Assembly (NCBI GenBank): GCA_030038335.1
Contig: JASHPC010000227.1
Coordinates: 1 to 25,548, forward strand
Length of the DNA stretch: 25,548 bases
DNA from: Vulcanimicrobiota bacterium
GTDB taxonomy: Bacteria > Vulcanimicrobiota > Vulcanimicrobiia > Vulcanimicrobiales > Vulcanimicrobiaceae
Direction: 5' to 3'
The position numbers and the translations under genes were made by a program. Of this stretch, positions 1 through 7,860 are shown in pieces. How positions within the stretch are numbered: the first letter of the stretch is position 1; every line of letters begins with the position of its first letter. The notes under the pieces are model-generated. The model worked only from the letters and a program-made list of their open reading frames with translations. It ran no database searches and was not told the origin of the DNA.

Positions 1-1
1 C

Positions 2-319
2 CTCGATTTACATGACGTGCAGAGTGCTATTGAAGGAGAGCTCGCCTTTCCTATGCTGGCCCGCGGCCGTCTCGTCGGTGTGCTCGTGCTGGGACCGAAG
101 CGTTCGGGCGAAGCGTATGCGCCGGACGACTCAGATGCGATCTCACAGCTCGCGCACGACGCTGGTGCTGCGTTCGACGTTCTTGCAGCAAAGCAGGAGC
201 CGCTGCACGGCGCCGCATTCGATCGTCTGCTCGCATCGTGTGAAGGCCTCGCAGGGGAAATCCGGGCGCTGAGATCGGAGTTGCGCGACACGCGGTCATC
301 GGTGCGTAGTCATGCCTAG
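2..319 (+). CDS. C-terminal part of a type-A PDZ-TM-GAF membrane protein (5' end outside window)
   Basis: The frame is open from base 2 to a TAG at 317-319, giving about 105 residues. They match the end of the complete paralogues at 312 and 3880 almost residue for residue: a GAF-domain end containing ARGRLVGVLVLGPKRSGEAY, followed by a helix ending in an Ala/Leu-rich stretch and a charged tail of about 40 residues. The PDZ and membrane parts must lie to the left of the window and are inferred from the paralogues. No histidine kinase or other output domain follows before the stop. The stop overlaps the ATG of the next gene by 8 bp, so the two are probably co-transcribed and translationally coupled. 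Homology to the neighbours is certain; the ligand and function are unknown. Confidence 0.85.
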   Translation, partial: LDLHDVQSAIEGELAFPMLARGRLVGVLVLGPKRSGEAYAPDDSDAISQLAHDAGAAFDVLAAKQEPLHGAAFDRLLASCEGLAGEIRALRSELRDTRSSVRSHA

Positions 320-2054
320 TCGCTGGCGCGCAGGACTCTTGACGTTGTGTGCGTTCGGCGCGCTTTGCCTCATCGTTAACATCCTGTCAGGGACGATGAC
401 CGCGTCCGAAGGACTCGACTTCGGATTCGCGCACGCCACGGATTCCACGGTAACCATCGTGGGTGTCAAAGCGGGCTCCCCGGCGGCACGAGCGGGGTTG
501 CACAGTGGCGACGTACTGCAGGTAGCTCGTCTTTCGCCAGCCGTACGATATCGCCTCAAAACCGGCGTTGCGGCGCACGAGCGCTTGACGCTCGTCGTTA
601 CGCATGATGGTGTTACGAAAACGGTTCTGTACACAAGCGGTCCGGGCGTGCCGGTACGGCGGTGGGATCTTTGGCTCGGCTACGCCGGAATGCTGTGGAT
701 GTTACTTTTTGCGGCGCTCATAGCATGGCGTCGCCCGGAGAGCGCCGAGGCGCGCGTCTTGAGCATCCTGCTCGTGCTTTTCGTTATTCCTACACTTGTG
801 GCACCTGGGAACTGGGTGAGCCCCTGGCCGATGGTGGATTTTATTACCTCGATAATCTCCTTTTTGTTATCGAACGCTGGCATCGTGCTGCTCGCAACGT
901 ATGCGCTGCTTTTTGCTCGACCGGCGTCTGCGCTGCGACGCGGTCTGGCGTGGGCGGCGTACGCGGTCGCTGCCCTGAGTACCATCAACGCGGACTTGGG
1001 AGCAACAAGAGCCGTCTTCGGTACTGGCTACGGACTTGCTCGTTCAGATCTGCTGCTCACCGATCTGACGTGGCTGTTTCCGCTGCTATGCGTTCTTGCG
1101 ACCATTCCAGCCGTCAAAGGTCCGGAGCGCGCGCGTGTCGTCTGGACGACTCTTACACTCGGTACACTCTATGCTGTCGAACTTGGAACGCAAACCGCAG
1201 CAGCCTTCGTTCCAGCGTTCACAAGTGCGCATGGATTCGGCGTCGGGACGCAGATCAACGACGTGATAATTTTGGTCGCGCCGCTGGGAATGACGTACGC
1301 CTTGCTCAACAGGCGGCTTCTCGACATCGGGTTTGCGTTCAATCGTGCGGCGATCTTTGCCGGCGTTTCGTTTGTCCTCGTAGGGATATTCGTTCTCGTC
1401 GAGTGGCTGCTCTCCGACTGGCTGCAAACGGCAAGTCACTCGGCGAATCTCGCGGTGACCGGCGCGCTCGCACTTGTGCTTGGCCTCTCCATTCGTTTCG
1501 TGCATGCCCGCGTGGAGCATGTCGTCGACAACGTATTCTTTCGAAAGAGGCGCCAAGACGAAGAGGCGATTCGCACGATGGCAGCCGAAGCACCGTACGT
1601 TACCGACGCAGCCGTACTCGTCGCGCGAACCGAGAAGATCCTATCGAAGAACGCCGATGCCTCGTTCGTTCGTATCCTGCTGGATGACGGCGATGGCACC
1701 TACGACGGTGTCAACGAGAACGACGCGGCGCTGATTGCACTTCGCGCGCGGCACGTTACGCTGGATCTGCATACGCTGGAGACGACGGTTGTCGGTGAGC
1801 TTGCCTACCCGATGGTCGCGCGCGGACGTCTCGTCGGTGCACTCGTTCTAGGCCCGAAGCGCAGCGGTGAGACATATGCACCTGACGAGTCGAAGGCGAT
1901 TGCGCAGCTGGCGCAGAGCGTGGCGAGTGCCCTCGACGTGCTCTCGTCGAAACAGGCATCGCGAGACGATGCCGTTCTCAGCGGCATCGCGTCGTTGAGC
2001 GAGAGCATTCGCGATCTTCGGAATGCGCTCTTCGCGCGTCAGCCTTCTACTTGA
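312..2054 (+). CDS. Type-A PDZ / multi-TM / GAF sensor-like protein without kinase domain (A2)
   Basis: This is a 580-residue inner-membrane protein. Residues 7-27 form a TM helix. Residues 40-110 form a PDZ-type domain with GSPAARAGLHSGDVL at 56-69, expected outside the cytoplasm. About eight further hydrophobic helices lie between 117 and 396, with the motif RRLLDIGFAFNRAAIF near 334-349. A juxtamembrane FFRKRR follows at 409-414, then a GAF-like domain at about 425-548 and a charged helical tail. The last TMs and GAF resemble the sensor half of 7TM-type histidine kinases (established family knowledge), but no H-box or HATPase follows. The ATG lies inside the end of the preceding paralogue (8 bp overlap). 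The 3' end overlaps the opposing gene by 16 bp. I infer a signal or ligand receptor whose output partner is unidentified. Confidence 0.9.
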   Translation: MPSRWRAGLLTLCAFGALCLIVNILSGTMTASEGLDFGFAHATDSTVTIVGVKAGSPAARAGLHSGDVLQVARLSPAVRYRLKTGVAAHERLTLVVTHDGVTKTVLYTSGPGVPVRRWDLWLGYAGMLWMLLFAALIAWRRPESAEARVLSILLVLFVIPTLVAPGNWVSPWPMVDFITSIISFLLSNAGIVLLATYALLFARPASALRRGLAWAAYAVAALSTINADLGATRAVFGTGYGLARSDLLLTDLTWLFPLLCVLATIPAVKGPERARVVWTTLTLGTLYAVELGTQTAAAFVPAFTSAHGFGVGTQINDVIILVAPLGMTYALLNRRLLDIGFAFNRAAIFAGVSFVLVGIFVLVEWLLSDWLQTASHSANLAVTGALALVLGLSIRFVHARVEHVVDNVFFRKRRQDEEAIRTMAAEAPYVTDAAVLVARTEKILSKNADASFVRILLDDGDGTYDGVNENDAALIALRARHVTLDLHTLETTVVGELAYPMVARGRLVGALVLGPKRSGETYAPDESKAIAQLAQSVASALDVLSSKQASRDDAVLSGIASLSESIRDLRNALFARQPST

Positions 2055-3775
2055 ACCGTCATCGTTCGTACGGGCGTAAGGGCGCCCTCGCGGGAGATGA
2101 ACTCGTATGCGGCACCGACTCGCCGCGCGACGGTTGCGAGAACGTCGATCTCTTCACGCGAGTATTTCGTCCGCTCCCGCTTTGGGCCACAGCACAGAAA
2201 CCCTAGGAGCAAGCCGCGCACCGTCATTGGCAGCAGCAGAGCCTCTGAGAGGTGATGGCTGCCACGCTCCACCTCGTACGGCTCGTTCCAGCGGCGTAAT
2301 CGCACCATCGCTGCGTCGTTCATTCCGAAGGTTGCTGCAAGAGCATCTGGCTTGCATCGGGCACGGTAACGATCGCCGTCGAGAACGTAGACAGCCGTAT
2401 ACGTCCCCTCGGTATTCGCATCGAGCGTCTCATACGTAAGGCGAAAGAGGTCGCCTATGTTCGTGATCACGTCGGTCTCTTGCGCGAACTGCCGTAATCG
2501 CGCAAGAGACGCCTCACGTCCGGCAAAGAAAATGCGATTGAGATATCGCTCAGTGAACGAATGGATCGATCGCACGGAGAAGCCAAGCACCAGCGCTACC
2601 CCGGCTAGATATGCTTCTCCGGCGGGTCCACGTCGTGCGCTTTCTCCGAGTGCGCTAGCGAGGATGTTTCCGCCGATCCATTCGGCGATGATGAACAGCG
2701 CAACGATTGAAACGGAGACGGTCGTAAAGATAGCCGCTCTGCTGATCAGCACGCCGAGATCGACGAGGCGATGGCGTAGCACCGCATACATGATGGCAAG
2801 GAGCGGAACATCGGACAGCAGTGTTACCCAGGTAATAAAGGGTGTCGGGTTGATTTGTCCACCCGCGAGATAGGCTGAACGCGCGAGCAGCGGCAACGTT
2901 GACACGATGATCGCGCTTGCAGCCCAGCGCGTTTGCACGCGGTGCGCCGTGTCGGCGTGAGCAATGGCATCGACGGCGCCGGCGACGAGTAGAAGATACA
3001 CGACGACCTGTACCAGCTCCATCGGGGTTCCCCAGTCGAGAATCCCATTGAGGATGCCGGCAAAAAGCGTTGCGGTTGGAACCAGTGCGTATCCGACGAT
3101 GAAAAGTGTGGCCGCGAGCATGAGCGGTGCTGCGATGCGACGGATCGCGCGTCGAAGCGGCGAAGGTACGGGAGGAAACAGCGCGACAAAGAGAAGTTCG
3201 CAGTAAAGTACGAGCGCCCACGCGACGACGTCCAGGAACGTGGCGGCGAGAGCGAGGGACGTACTCGGAGCGGTCGAGATATACCAATCCGCAGAACGCT
3301 CGAGCGCGCAAAACGCGAGAAGGAAGGCGAGAATGCCAACTTCGTTCGCGCCCTGACCACGGAGCGCAATGAGCGTTGCCATGATGGCAAATGCGAGGAG
3401 AATCGCATACGCGAGCGGACCCTGTTCGATCGGGCGCAGGCGAAGGTAGGGTGCAGCCGTCAACGTCACGTGATGCCATTCGCCGTCGTGCTGAATCAGA
3501 AGCGTGACGCGCTGATCGGCGCGGCGCGCGTAAAATGCGAGGCGCGACCAGAGCGGCTCGCGCCCCTCGCCGCCTATGTCCCCTGTGCGCAGGCCTGCAC
3601 GCGCGGCGGGACTGTTCGGATAGACGTTCGTGATGCGGACGTCCAGCTCTGTCGGCAAGTAGACCTCATCGACGCCTACCATCCCAACGCGATACGGACT
3701 CGCGAGATCGTAACTCGCCAGCAGAATGGCCGCAAGCGAGATTCCGACGACAGCAAGCCGATACGCAAGCCGCAT
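2039..3775 (-). CDS. Type-B PDZ / multi-TM / GAF sensor-like protein without kinase domain (B1)
   Basis: This 578-residue protein has the same order as the type-A neighbours: a TM at about 5-22, a PDZ-like domain around SPAARAGLRTGDIG (55-68), about eight TMs from 118 to 402 including RHRLVDLGVLISRAAIF (334-350), FFAGR at 416-420 and a GAF-like domain from about 430. The GAF core reads LGFLCCGPKR instead of the A-type VGALVLGPKR. The protein stops shortly after the GAF, without the long charged tail of the A type. The ATG at 3775 is preceded by GAGAAAGGATG, an acceptable ribosome binding site. It diverges from the A gene at 3880 and converges on the A gene ending at 2054. No enzymatic domain is visible. 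A role as partner of a type-A protein is inference. Confidence 0.9.
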   Translation of the reverse strand: MRLAYRLAVVGISLAAILLASYDLASPYRVGMVGVDEVYLPTELDVRITNVYPNSPAARAGLRTGDIGGEGREPLWSRLAFYARRADQRVTLLIQHDGEWHHVTLTAAPYLRLRPIEQGPLAYAILLAFAIMATLIALRGQGANEVGILAFLLAFCALERSADWYISTAPSTSLALAATFLDVVAWALVLYCELLFVALFPPVPSPLRRAIRRIAAPLMLAATLFIVGYALVPTATLFAGILNGILDWGTPMELVQVVVYLLLVAGAVDAIAHADTAHRVQTRWAASAIIVSTLPLLARSAYLAGGQINPTPFITWVTLLSDVPLLAIMYAVLRHRLVDLGVLISRAAIFTTVSVSIVALFIIAEWIGGNILASALGESARRGPAGEAYLAGVALVLGFSVRSIHSFTERYLNRIFFAGREASLARLRQFAQETDVITNIGDLFRLTYETLDANTEGTYTAVYVLDGDRYRARCKPDALAATFGMNDAAMVRLRRWNEPYEVERGSHHLSEALLLPMTVRGLLLGFLCCGPKRERTKYSREEIDVLATVARRVGAAYEFISREGALTPVRTMTVQVEG

Positions 3776-3828
3776 AATACTCTCATCCTTTCTCTGCGGC
3801 CGGAGGTCGTCCCCACGGCGTAACCGCA

Positions 3829-3840
3829 GTGCCGGGGCAC
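3829..3840. promoter_or_regulatory. Short inverted repeat in the divergent A3/B1 intergenic region
   Basis: The arms GTGCC and GGCAC are separated by two G residues. They lie in the 104-bp region between the divergent starts at 3775 and 3880, which must carry promoters for both sensor genes. The site could be an operator, but a 5-bp arm in GC-rich DNA is weak evidence. No convincing -35/-10 pair was recognised on either strand. Confidence 0.2.
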
Positions 3841-3879
3841 ATCATAGGAGGCCCACAAGCGCGGGCTGAACGCAGAAGC

Positions 3880-5649
3880 ATGTCGACGGCCGTCTGGCGA
3901 CGCGTTCTCCTGACGCTTTGCGTGGTGTCGCTGGCCGTCGTTGCTTTTGGAATGTCGCTCATCGCGCGAGCGGGAGATCCCGGTATCTCGATCGCGCGCC
4001 TCGTCGGGCCAGCCGTTGTCGAACCAGCGTCGCCTGCTGCGCGTGCCGGTCTGCGTACCGGCGATCGCATCGACTTGAGGGCCCTCTCTCGAGAAGCGCG
4101 GTATCGTTGGTCGCAAATCGTCGTAGCCGGCGAGACGCTTGAGGTTCCGGTGCGTCAAGGAAACGGCGTGCGTATCGTTCGGATCGTTGCGCCACCGCCG
4201 TCGCCAGTGCCCCTTACATTTTGGCTCTCGGAAGTCGGCATGCTCTGGATAGTGCTCTTTGCGATGCTATTGGCATGGCGACGCGCCGATCTTGCGGAAG
4301 CACGCGCGCTCGTGCTCCTGTTCGCGCTCATGACGTTGCTCGTGGTCCTGTCGAACGTGTGGCGCACGCCGTGGGTGAGACTCGACCTTATTGCCAACGC
4401 GGTCGGAAGCGCATTCGATCTGTCGGTCGCATTGCTCGCCGTCTACGCGATGTTGTTTCATACCGAGCGTTCTGGCATTCGCCGATTCCTCGCGTACACG
4501 GCATACGGCATCGCCGGCTTAGGCATGCTTCACAGGCTCGCCCTCGAGGTGGCGTACTGGTTCGGAGCCTCTGGAATTTTTGCGCTGATTCCGAGCGGCA
4601 CTGGCGAAACGCTCCAATCGTTCACGTTCCTCGTATCGTTCCTCTGCTTAGCAGTGACGGTATTGCAGTTGCAAGGAGCGCAGCGCGCACGAGCCGCGTG
4701 GATCGCGGTGTGCATCGGCCCGTACTACGTGCTGGCGTTTGCCGTTTGGGAACTTGACGCGCTCGGCGCATTCAGCCCAACGTTGCGAGCGGTGCTAGAC
4801 GTCTTCGTATTTCTCGCGCCCTTTGGGCTCCTGGGCTCGCTCCTCAACCGTCGTATCTTCGACATCGGCTTTGCGGTCAATCGTGCGGCCGTGTTCACGG
4901 GCGTCTCTATCGTCATCGTCGGCGTCTTCGTGCTCGTGGAGTGGGCTCTCAGCGAGTGGTACAGCAGCGCGAGTCACACGACAAATCTCGCGATCAGCGC
5001 CGCACTCGCTCTTGCGCTGGGACTCTCCGTGCGCGCAATTCACTCGCGCGTGGACCGCGTGCTCGACGCCGTATTCTTTCGGAAGCGGCATGAGGACGAA
5101 CAGGCGATCCGCATGCTCGCGCGTGAAGCCGCATACGTTACCGATGCACGCATGCTGATATCGCGCATCGTCGCCACGCTGGAGGAACATGCCGACGCGT
5201 CGCGTGCGGAAGTACTGCCCGAAGACGTGAACCGTTACGGTGGCATAAGCGAAAACGACGCCGCGATCGTCCGCATGCGTGCGACGCGTGCGCCGGTGGA
5301 CCTCCGCGACGTCCAGACGGAAATCGCCGGGGAGTTTGCCTATCCGATGCTCGCGCGCGGCCGCCTCGTCGGCGTTCTCGTGCTCGGTCTGAAGCGCTCG
5401 GGTGAAGCCTATGCTCCTGACGAGTCCGATGCAATCATGCAGCTCGCGCACGATGCTGGAAGCGCGCTCGACGTACTTTTGGCAAGGCGCACGCCGTTGC
5501 CGGAGAATGTGTTGGAAGAGCTGCGCGCATCGAGCGCGGCGGTGCTGACTGTCTTGCAGACGCTTCCCGAAACTATCGCCGAAGCGGTCGAGAACGTAGT
5601 GACGCGCGCTCCGGCCGACGGCGCTTCATCGGAGCTCCGCGCGCGCTGA
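3880..5649 (+). CDS. Type-A PDZ / multi-TM / GAF sensor-like protein without kinase domain (A3)
   Basis: With the ATG at 3880 this is a 589-residue protein. The frame also allows a GTG at 3829, but the ATG aligns best with the start of the paralogue at 312. Order: TM at about 6-26, PDZ-like domain with PASPAARAGLRTGDRI, about eight TMs with NRRIFDIGFAVNRAAVF, FFRKRHEDEQAIR, then a GAF-like domain with ARGRLVGVLVLGLKRSGEAY and a tail of about 50 residues rich in Leu, Glu and Ala. Its GAF is the closest match to the partial gene at the left edge. No kinase, cyclase or phosphatase domain is present. It diverges from B1 and overlaps B2 by 24 bp at the 3' end. A strong TAGGAGG at 3845-3851 lies too far upstream for normal use with the ATG. 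Confidence 0.88.
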   Translation: MSTAVWRRVLLTLCVVSLAVVAFGMSLIARAGDPGISIARLVGPAVVEPASPAARAGLRTGDRIDLRALSREARYRWSQIVVAGETLEVPVRQGNGVRIVRIVAPPPSPVPLTFWLSEVGMLWIVLFAMLLAWRRADLAEARALVLLFALMTLLVVLSNVWRTPWVRLDLIANAVGSAFDLSVALLAVYAMLFHTERSGIRRFLAYTAYGIAGLGMLHRLALEVAYWFGASGIFALIPSGTGETLQSFTFLVSFLCLAVTVLQLQGAQRARAAWIAVCIGPYYVLAFAVWELDALGAFSPTLRAVLDVFVFLAPFGLLGSLLNRRIFDIGFAVNRAAVFTGVSIVIVGVFVLVEWALSEWYSSASHTTNLAISAALALALGLSVRAIHSRVDRVLDAVFFRKRHEDEQAIRMLAREAAYVTDARMLISRIVATLEEHADASRAEVLPEDVNRYGGISENDAAIVRMRATRAPVDLRDVQTEIAGEFAYPMLARGRLVGVLVLGLKRSGEAYAPDESDAIMQLAHDAGSALDVLLARRTPLPENVLEELRASSAAVLTVLQTLPETIAEAVENVVTRAPADGASSELRAR

Positions 5650-7335
5650 GCCGCGCAAGAGCGCGTACGACGTCGCCACATGGTGCGAGACCGTTTCAAG
5701 AACGCGGATCTCGTCATTGAGGTACGCAGTATGGTCGCGCTTCGTGCCGCACGCAAGAAAGCCCGTGACGTCGGCGCGCACCATAAGTGGGACGATGAGC
5801 CACCCGTGCAGGCTGGTTCGGTCGCTCACGAAGGGCTCCGGCCTGTAGAGAAGGCGTAAAACGAGGCGGTCGGACTTGTCGAGGCGTTCCGGTGCTGCCA
5901 TGCTCGACGTTCGGACGCACGCGAATCCCGCTCCATCCGAGATGTAGAGCGCGACGTCGGCCGTCTCCATTGACTGCAAGAGCGACTCGTACGCGAGTTT
6001 CAGCAAAACATCGGTCGAATCGACGAGATCGGCTTCATGCGCGAATGCCTCGAGCAGCGCCAAGCGGCGAGCGCGATCGCGAAAGACCAAGGCATTCACG
6101 CGCCGCTCGACGCCTGCGTGCACGCTGCGTGCTGAAAGGCCAATCGCGATGGCGGCTGCAAAGCTCAAGGCCTGCGTCGTCACGCCGTGCCAGTGGCCAT
6201 TTCCAACGAGCGCGCTTGCAATGTTCTCGGCGATCCACTCCGCGGCGACGAACGCCGCCACGAGCATGAGAGAAACGAATGCGAAGACCGCGGAGCGCGA
6301 GATCACGACGTCGAGGTCGACTAAGCGGTGACGAAGCGTTGCATAGACTGGGCCGACCATGCTGAAGCTGATCACGTAGTACTGCACGGTGTTCAGCATT
6401 GCGTTTCCGAAGAAGGTCGAGTTGAGCGTATACAGCGTGAATCCGAGGAACCAGCACACGACGAGCGTCGACGCGAACCAGCGCGCCCGAACGCGCTCCT
6501 CGGGCGCCGTCGTATGCACGAGCGCAATCGAGGCCACGGCTCCGAAGACGCCGACGATGCCTGCTATGACGGCGCCGCCTTCTAAAACGGGCGGCGCGAG
6601 AAGCGCGATCGAGAATGGAGCGAAGACGCTTGAAAAATCAGCCCCGCCGAAGCTGAGGATGCCCAGCGGTATCGCGCAAAGGCGTATCCATCTGCGTAGC
6701 CCGGCGAGTTCGGACGGCAGCGTCGCGACGATGGTGAAAACGAGCGCTGCGGTAACGACGTTACCGGCATACTGTACGATGCTACCGACAATGTATCCAG
6801 AGACGGTGTTCGGTGCAGTCCACTGGTAGTCGGAGAGGCTGTTGATGAGGGTAAACATCACCATCAGCGCGACGAGCAGCTCCGAAAGCTCCGACCGCGA
6901 CGCCTTAAAGAAGATGATTCCCGCAAAAAGCAGATAGAGTACAGCTAACCCAAAGTCGACGTAGCGTGCGTAGGCCGTGGCGGACGTCGGGTCTAACGCG
7001 GTTCCACCGGGCTGTGCGGTGACGTCGACGACGCTCGTCACTCCCGAACGAATGAGCGGAACGGCATACACCGTGCCGCTCCGCTCTAAGATCGAACCAT
7101 AAATGTGGACCGCTGCGGCTCGGGTTGCCAGCGACGCTTGCGCGAACGAGAAGACGTCTCCGTTACGAATACCCGCGCGCGCCGCAGGGCCGCCAGGCGC
7201 GACCACGGCGACCGCGGCGCCGTTCCGATACGCCATGGAAAGGCCTAGCGTGCCGATTCGAAGCGGCGCTACGACGTTGTAGCAGGCGAATCCAAGCGCA
7301 ATGGCTGCCACGAAGGCTATGAGAGAGCGCTTCAC
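5626..7335 (-). CDS. Type-B PDZ / multi-TM / GAF sensor-like protein without kinase domain (B2)
   Basis: I take the GTG at 7335 as start, giving 569 residues in line with the paralogues (578-589). The frame is open further, to 7437, but that extension is almost pure Arg/Lys/His and has no counterpart. Order: TM at about 2-20, a PDZ-like domain with GGPAARAGIRNGDVF, about eight TMs with RHRLVDLDVVISRSAVF, a juxtamembrane VFRDRARR and a GAF-like domain with VTGFLACGTKRDHTAY. The type-B signature is shared with the gene at 2039-3775: ISRxAxF, and Cys just before the G-x-KR of the GAF. The protein ends soon after the GAF, with no output domain. Its last 24 bp overlap the end of the A-type gene at 3880-5649. 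Its ligand and partner are unknown. The start codon is the least certain part. Confidence 0.85.
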   Translation of the reverse strand: MKRSLIAFVAAIALGFACYNVVAPLRIGTLGLSMAYRNGAAVAVVAPGGPAARAGIRNGDVFSFAQASLATRAAAVHIYGSILERSGTVYAVPLIRSGVTSVVDVTAQPGGTALDPTSATAYARYVDFGLAVLYLLFAGIIFFKASRSELSELLVALMVMFTLINSLSDYQWTAPNTVSGYIVGSIVQYAGNVVTAALVFTIVATLPSELAGLRRWIRLCAIPLGILSFGGADFSSVFAPFSIALLAPPVLEGGAVIAGIVGVFGAVASIALVHTTAPEERVRARWFASTLVVCWFLGFTLYTLNSTFFGNAMLNTVQYYVISFSMVGPVYATLRHRLVDLDVVISRSAVFAFVSLMLVAAFVAAEWIAENIASALVGNGHWHGVTTQALSFAAAIAIGLSARSVHAGVERRVNALVFRDRARRLALLEAFAHEADLVDSTDVLLKLAYESLLQSMETADVALYISDGAGFACVRTSSMAAPERLDKSDRLVLRLLYRPEPFVSDRTSLHGWLIVPLMVRADVTGFLACGTKRDHTAYLNDEIRVLETVSHHVATSYALLRGSARAELR

Positions 7336-7408
7336 CCCTCGTCGGCTACGGCGCCGGTGGGCTGCGAGCCTGCGTTTTTTCCGATGGGGACGGAGGAATT
7401 TGCTCTCC

Positions 7409-7426
7409 GAAACATGATGAAACATG
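7409..7426. repeat. 8-bp direct repeat GAAACATG with 10-bp period upstream of the HU gene
   Basis: Two perfect copies of GAAACATG (7409-7416 and 7419-7426) are spaced one helical turn apart, 38 bp before the HU start. Such phasing fits a tandem operator for a regulator that binds one face of the helix. The repeat lies in the 128-bp region between the divergent B2 and HU genes, so it could act on either. No regulator is identified. Confidence 0.35.
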
Positions 7427-7429
7427 CAA

Positions 7430-7442
7430 GGCCGCAACGGCC
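7430..7442. promoter_or_regulatory. Inverted repeat GGCCG-CAA-CGGCC in the HU leader
   Basis: Perfect 5-bp arms flank a 3-nt loop and end about 10 nt before the HU ribosome binding site (GGAAAGGAA, 7452-7460). It could fold as a small mRNA hairpin near the start of translation or serve as an operator. The evidence is limited to symmetry and position. Confidence 0.3.
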
Positions 7443-7463
7443 AATGAGCATGGAAAGGAACCG

Positions 7464-7841
7464 ATGAACAAAGTAGATTTGGTCCGCTCCGCCCTGGAAC
7501 GAGTGGAGCTGAAAAGGGCCGACGCCGTCGCCTTGGTCGATGGCCTCTTCGAGGATATCACCAATGCCTGCATCGGAGGCGAACCGGTCAAGATTCCGGG
7601 CTTCGGGCAGTTCAAAGTTCGCGACCGCGCGGCCCGCATCGCGCGTAATCCCGCAACCGGCGAACCGGTGAAAGTTCCGGCAAAGCGTGTCTTCAAGTTT
7701 CTCCCGGCGAAGGCGCTCAAAGAAGCCGTTATGAGCAAGCGCCGCGCGAAAGCCGCGCCTGCCAAGAAGAAGAAGGCCTCGAAGCCAACGCGGAAAGCCG
7801 CACCGCGCAGAGCGGCAAAGAAAAGCGGCAGGCGGCGTTAG
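7464..7841 (+). CDS. HU/IHF-family nucleoid DNA-binding protein with basic C-terminal tail
   Basis: The 125-residue product carries a complete HU/IHF fold over about residues 1-92. Diagnostic features are the dimerisation core with KIPGFGQFKVRDRAARIARN at about 43-62, the arm tip NPATGE with the DNA-intercalating proline, and the closing FLPAKALKEAV. About 30 further residues consist almost only of Lys, Arg, Ala and Pro, like the histone-H1-like tails of some actinobacterial HU proteins. The family bends DNA and organises the nucleoid. The ATG has a good ribosome binding site (GGAAAGGAA). The gene stands alone between the sensor array and the glycosidase operon, with a leader containing a direct repeat and a small hairpin. 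Whether it is hupB-like or IHF-like cannot be decided from this sequence alone. Confidence 0.95.
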   Translation: MNKVDLVRSALERVELKRADAVALVDGLFEDITNACIGGEPVKIPGFGQFKVRDRAARIARNPATGEPVKVPAKRVFKFLPAKALKEAVMSKRRAKAAPAKKKKASKPTRKAAPRRAAKKSGRRR

Positions 7842-7860
7842 GACCTCGGCCGGCATTGTA

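Noticed and set aside
662..1687. 341-codon open frame overlapping the A2 sensor gene in another frame
   Set aside because: The Arg/Ser/Cys-rich composition is typical of an out-of-frame shadow, and the A2 frame has clear paralogues.
312..7335. Calling the PDZ-TM-GAF proteins histidine kinases
   Set aside because: No H-box, N-box or G-box glycine motifs follow the GAF in any copy; only the sensor half is present.
7336..7437. N-terminal extension of the B2 sensor
   Set aside because: The 34 extra codons are mostly Arg/Lys/His, absent in the paralogues, and would cover the HU leader repeats. Sizes agree with paralogues only from 7335.
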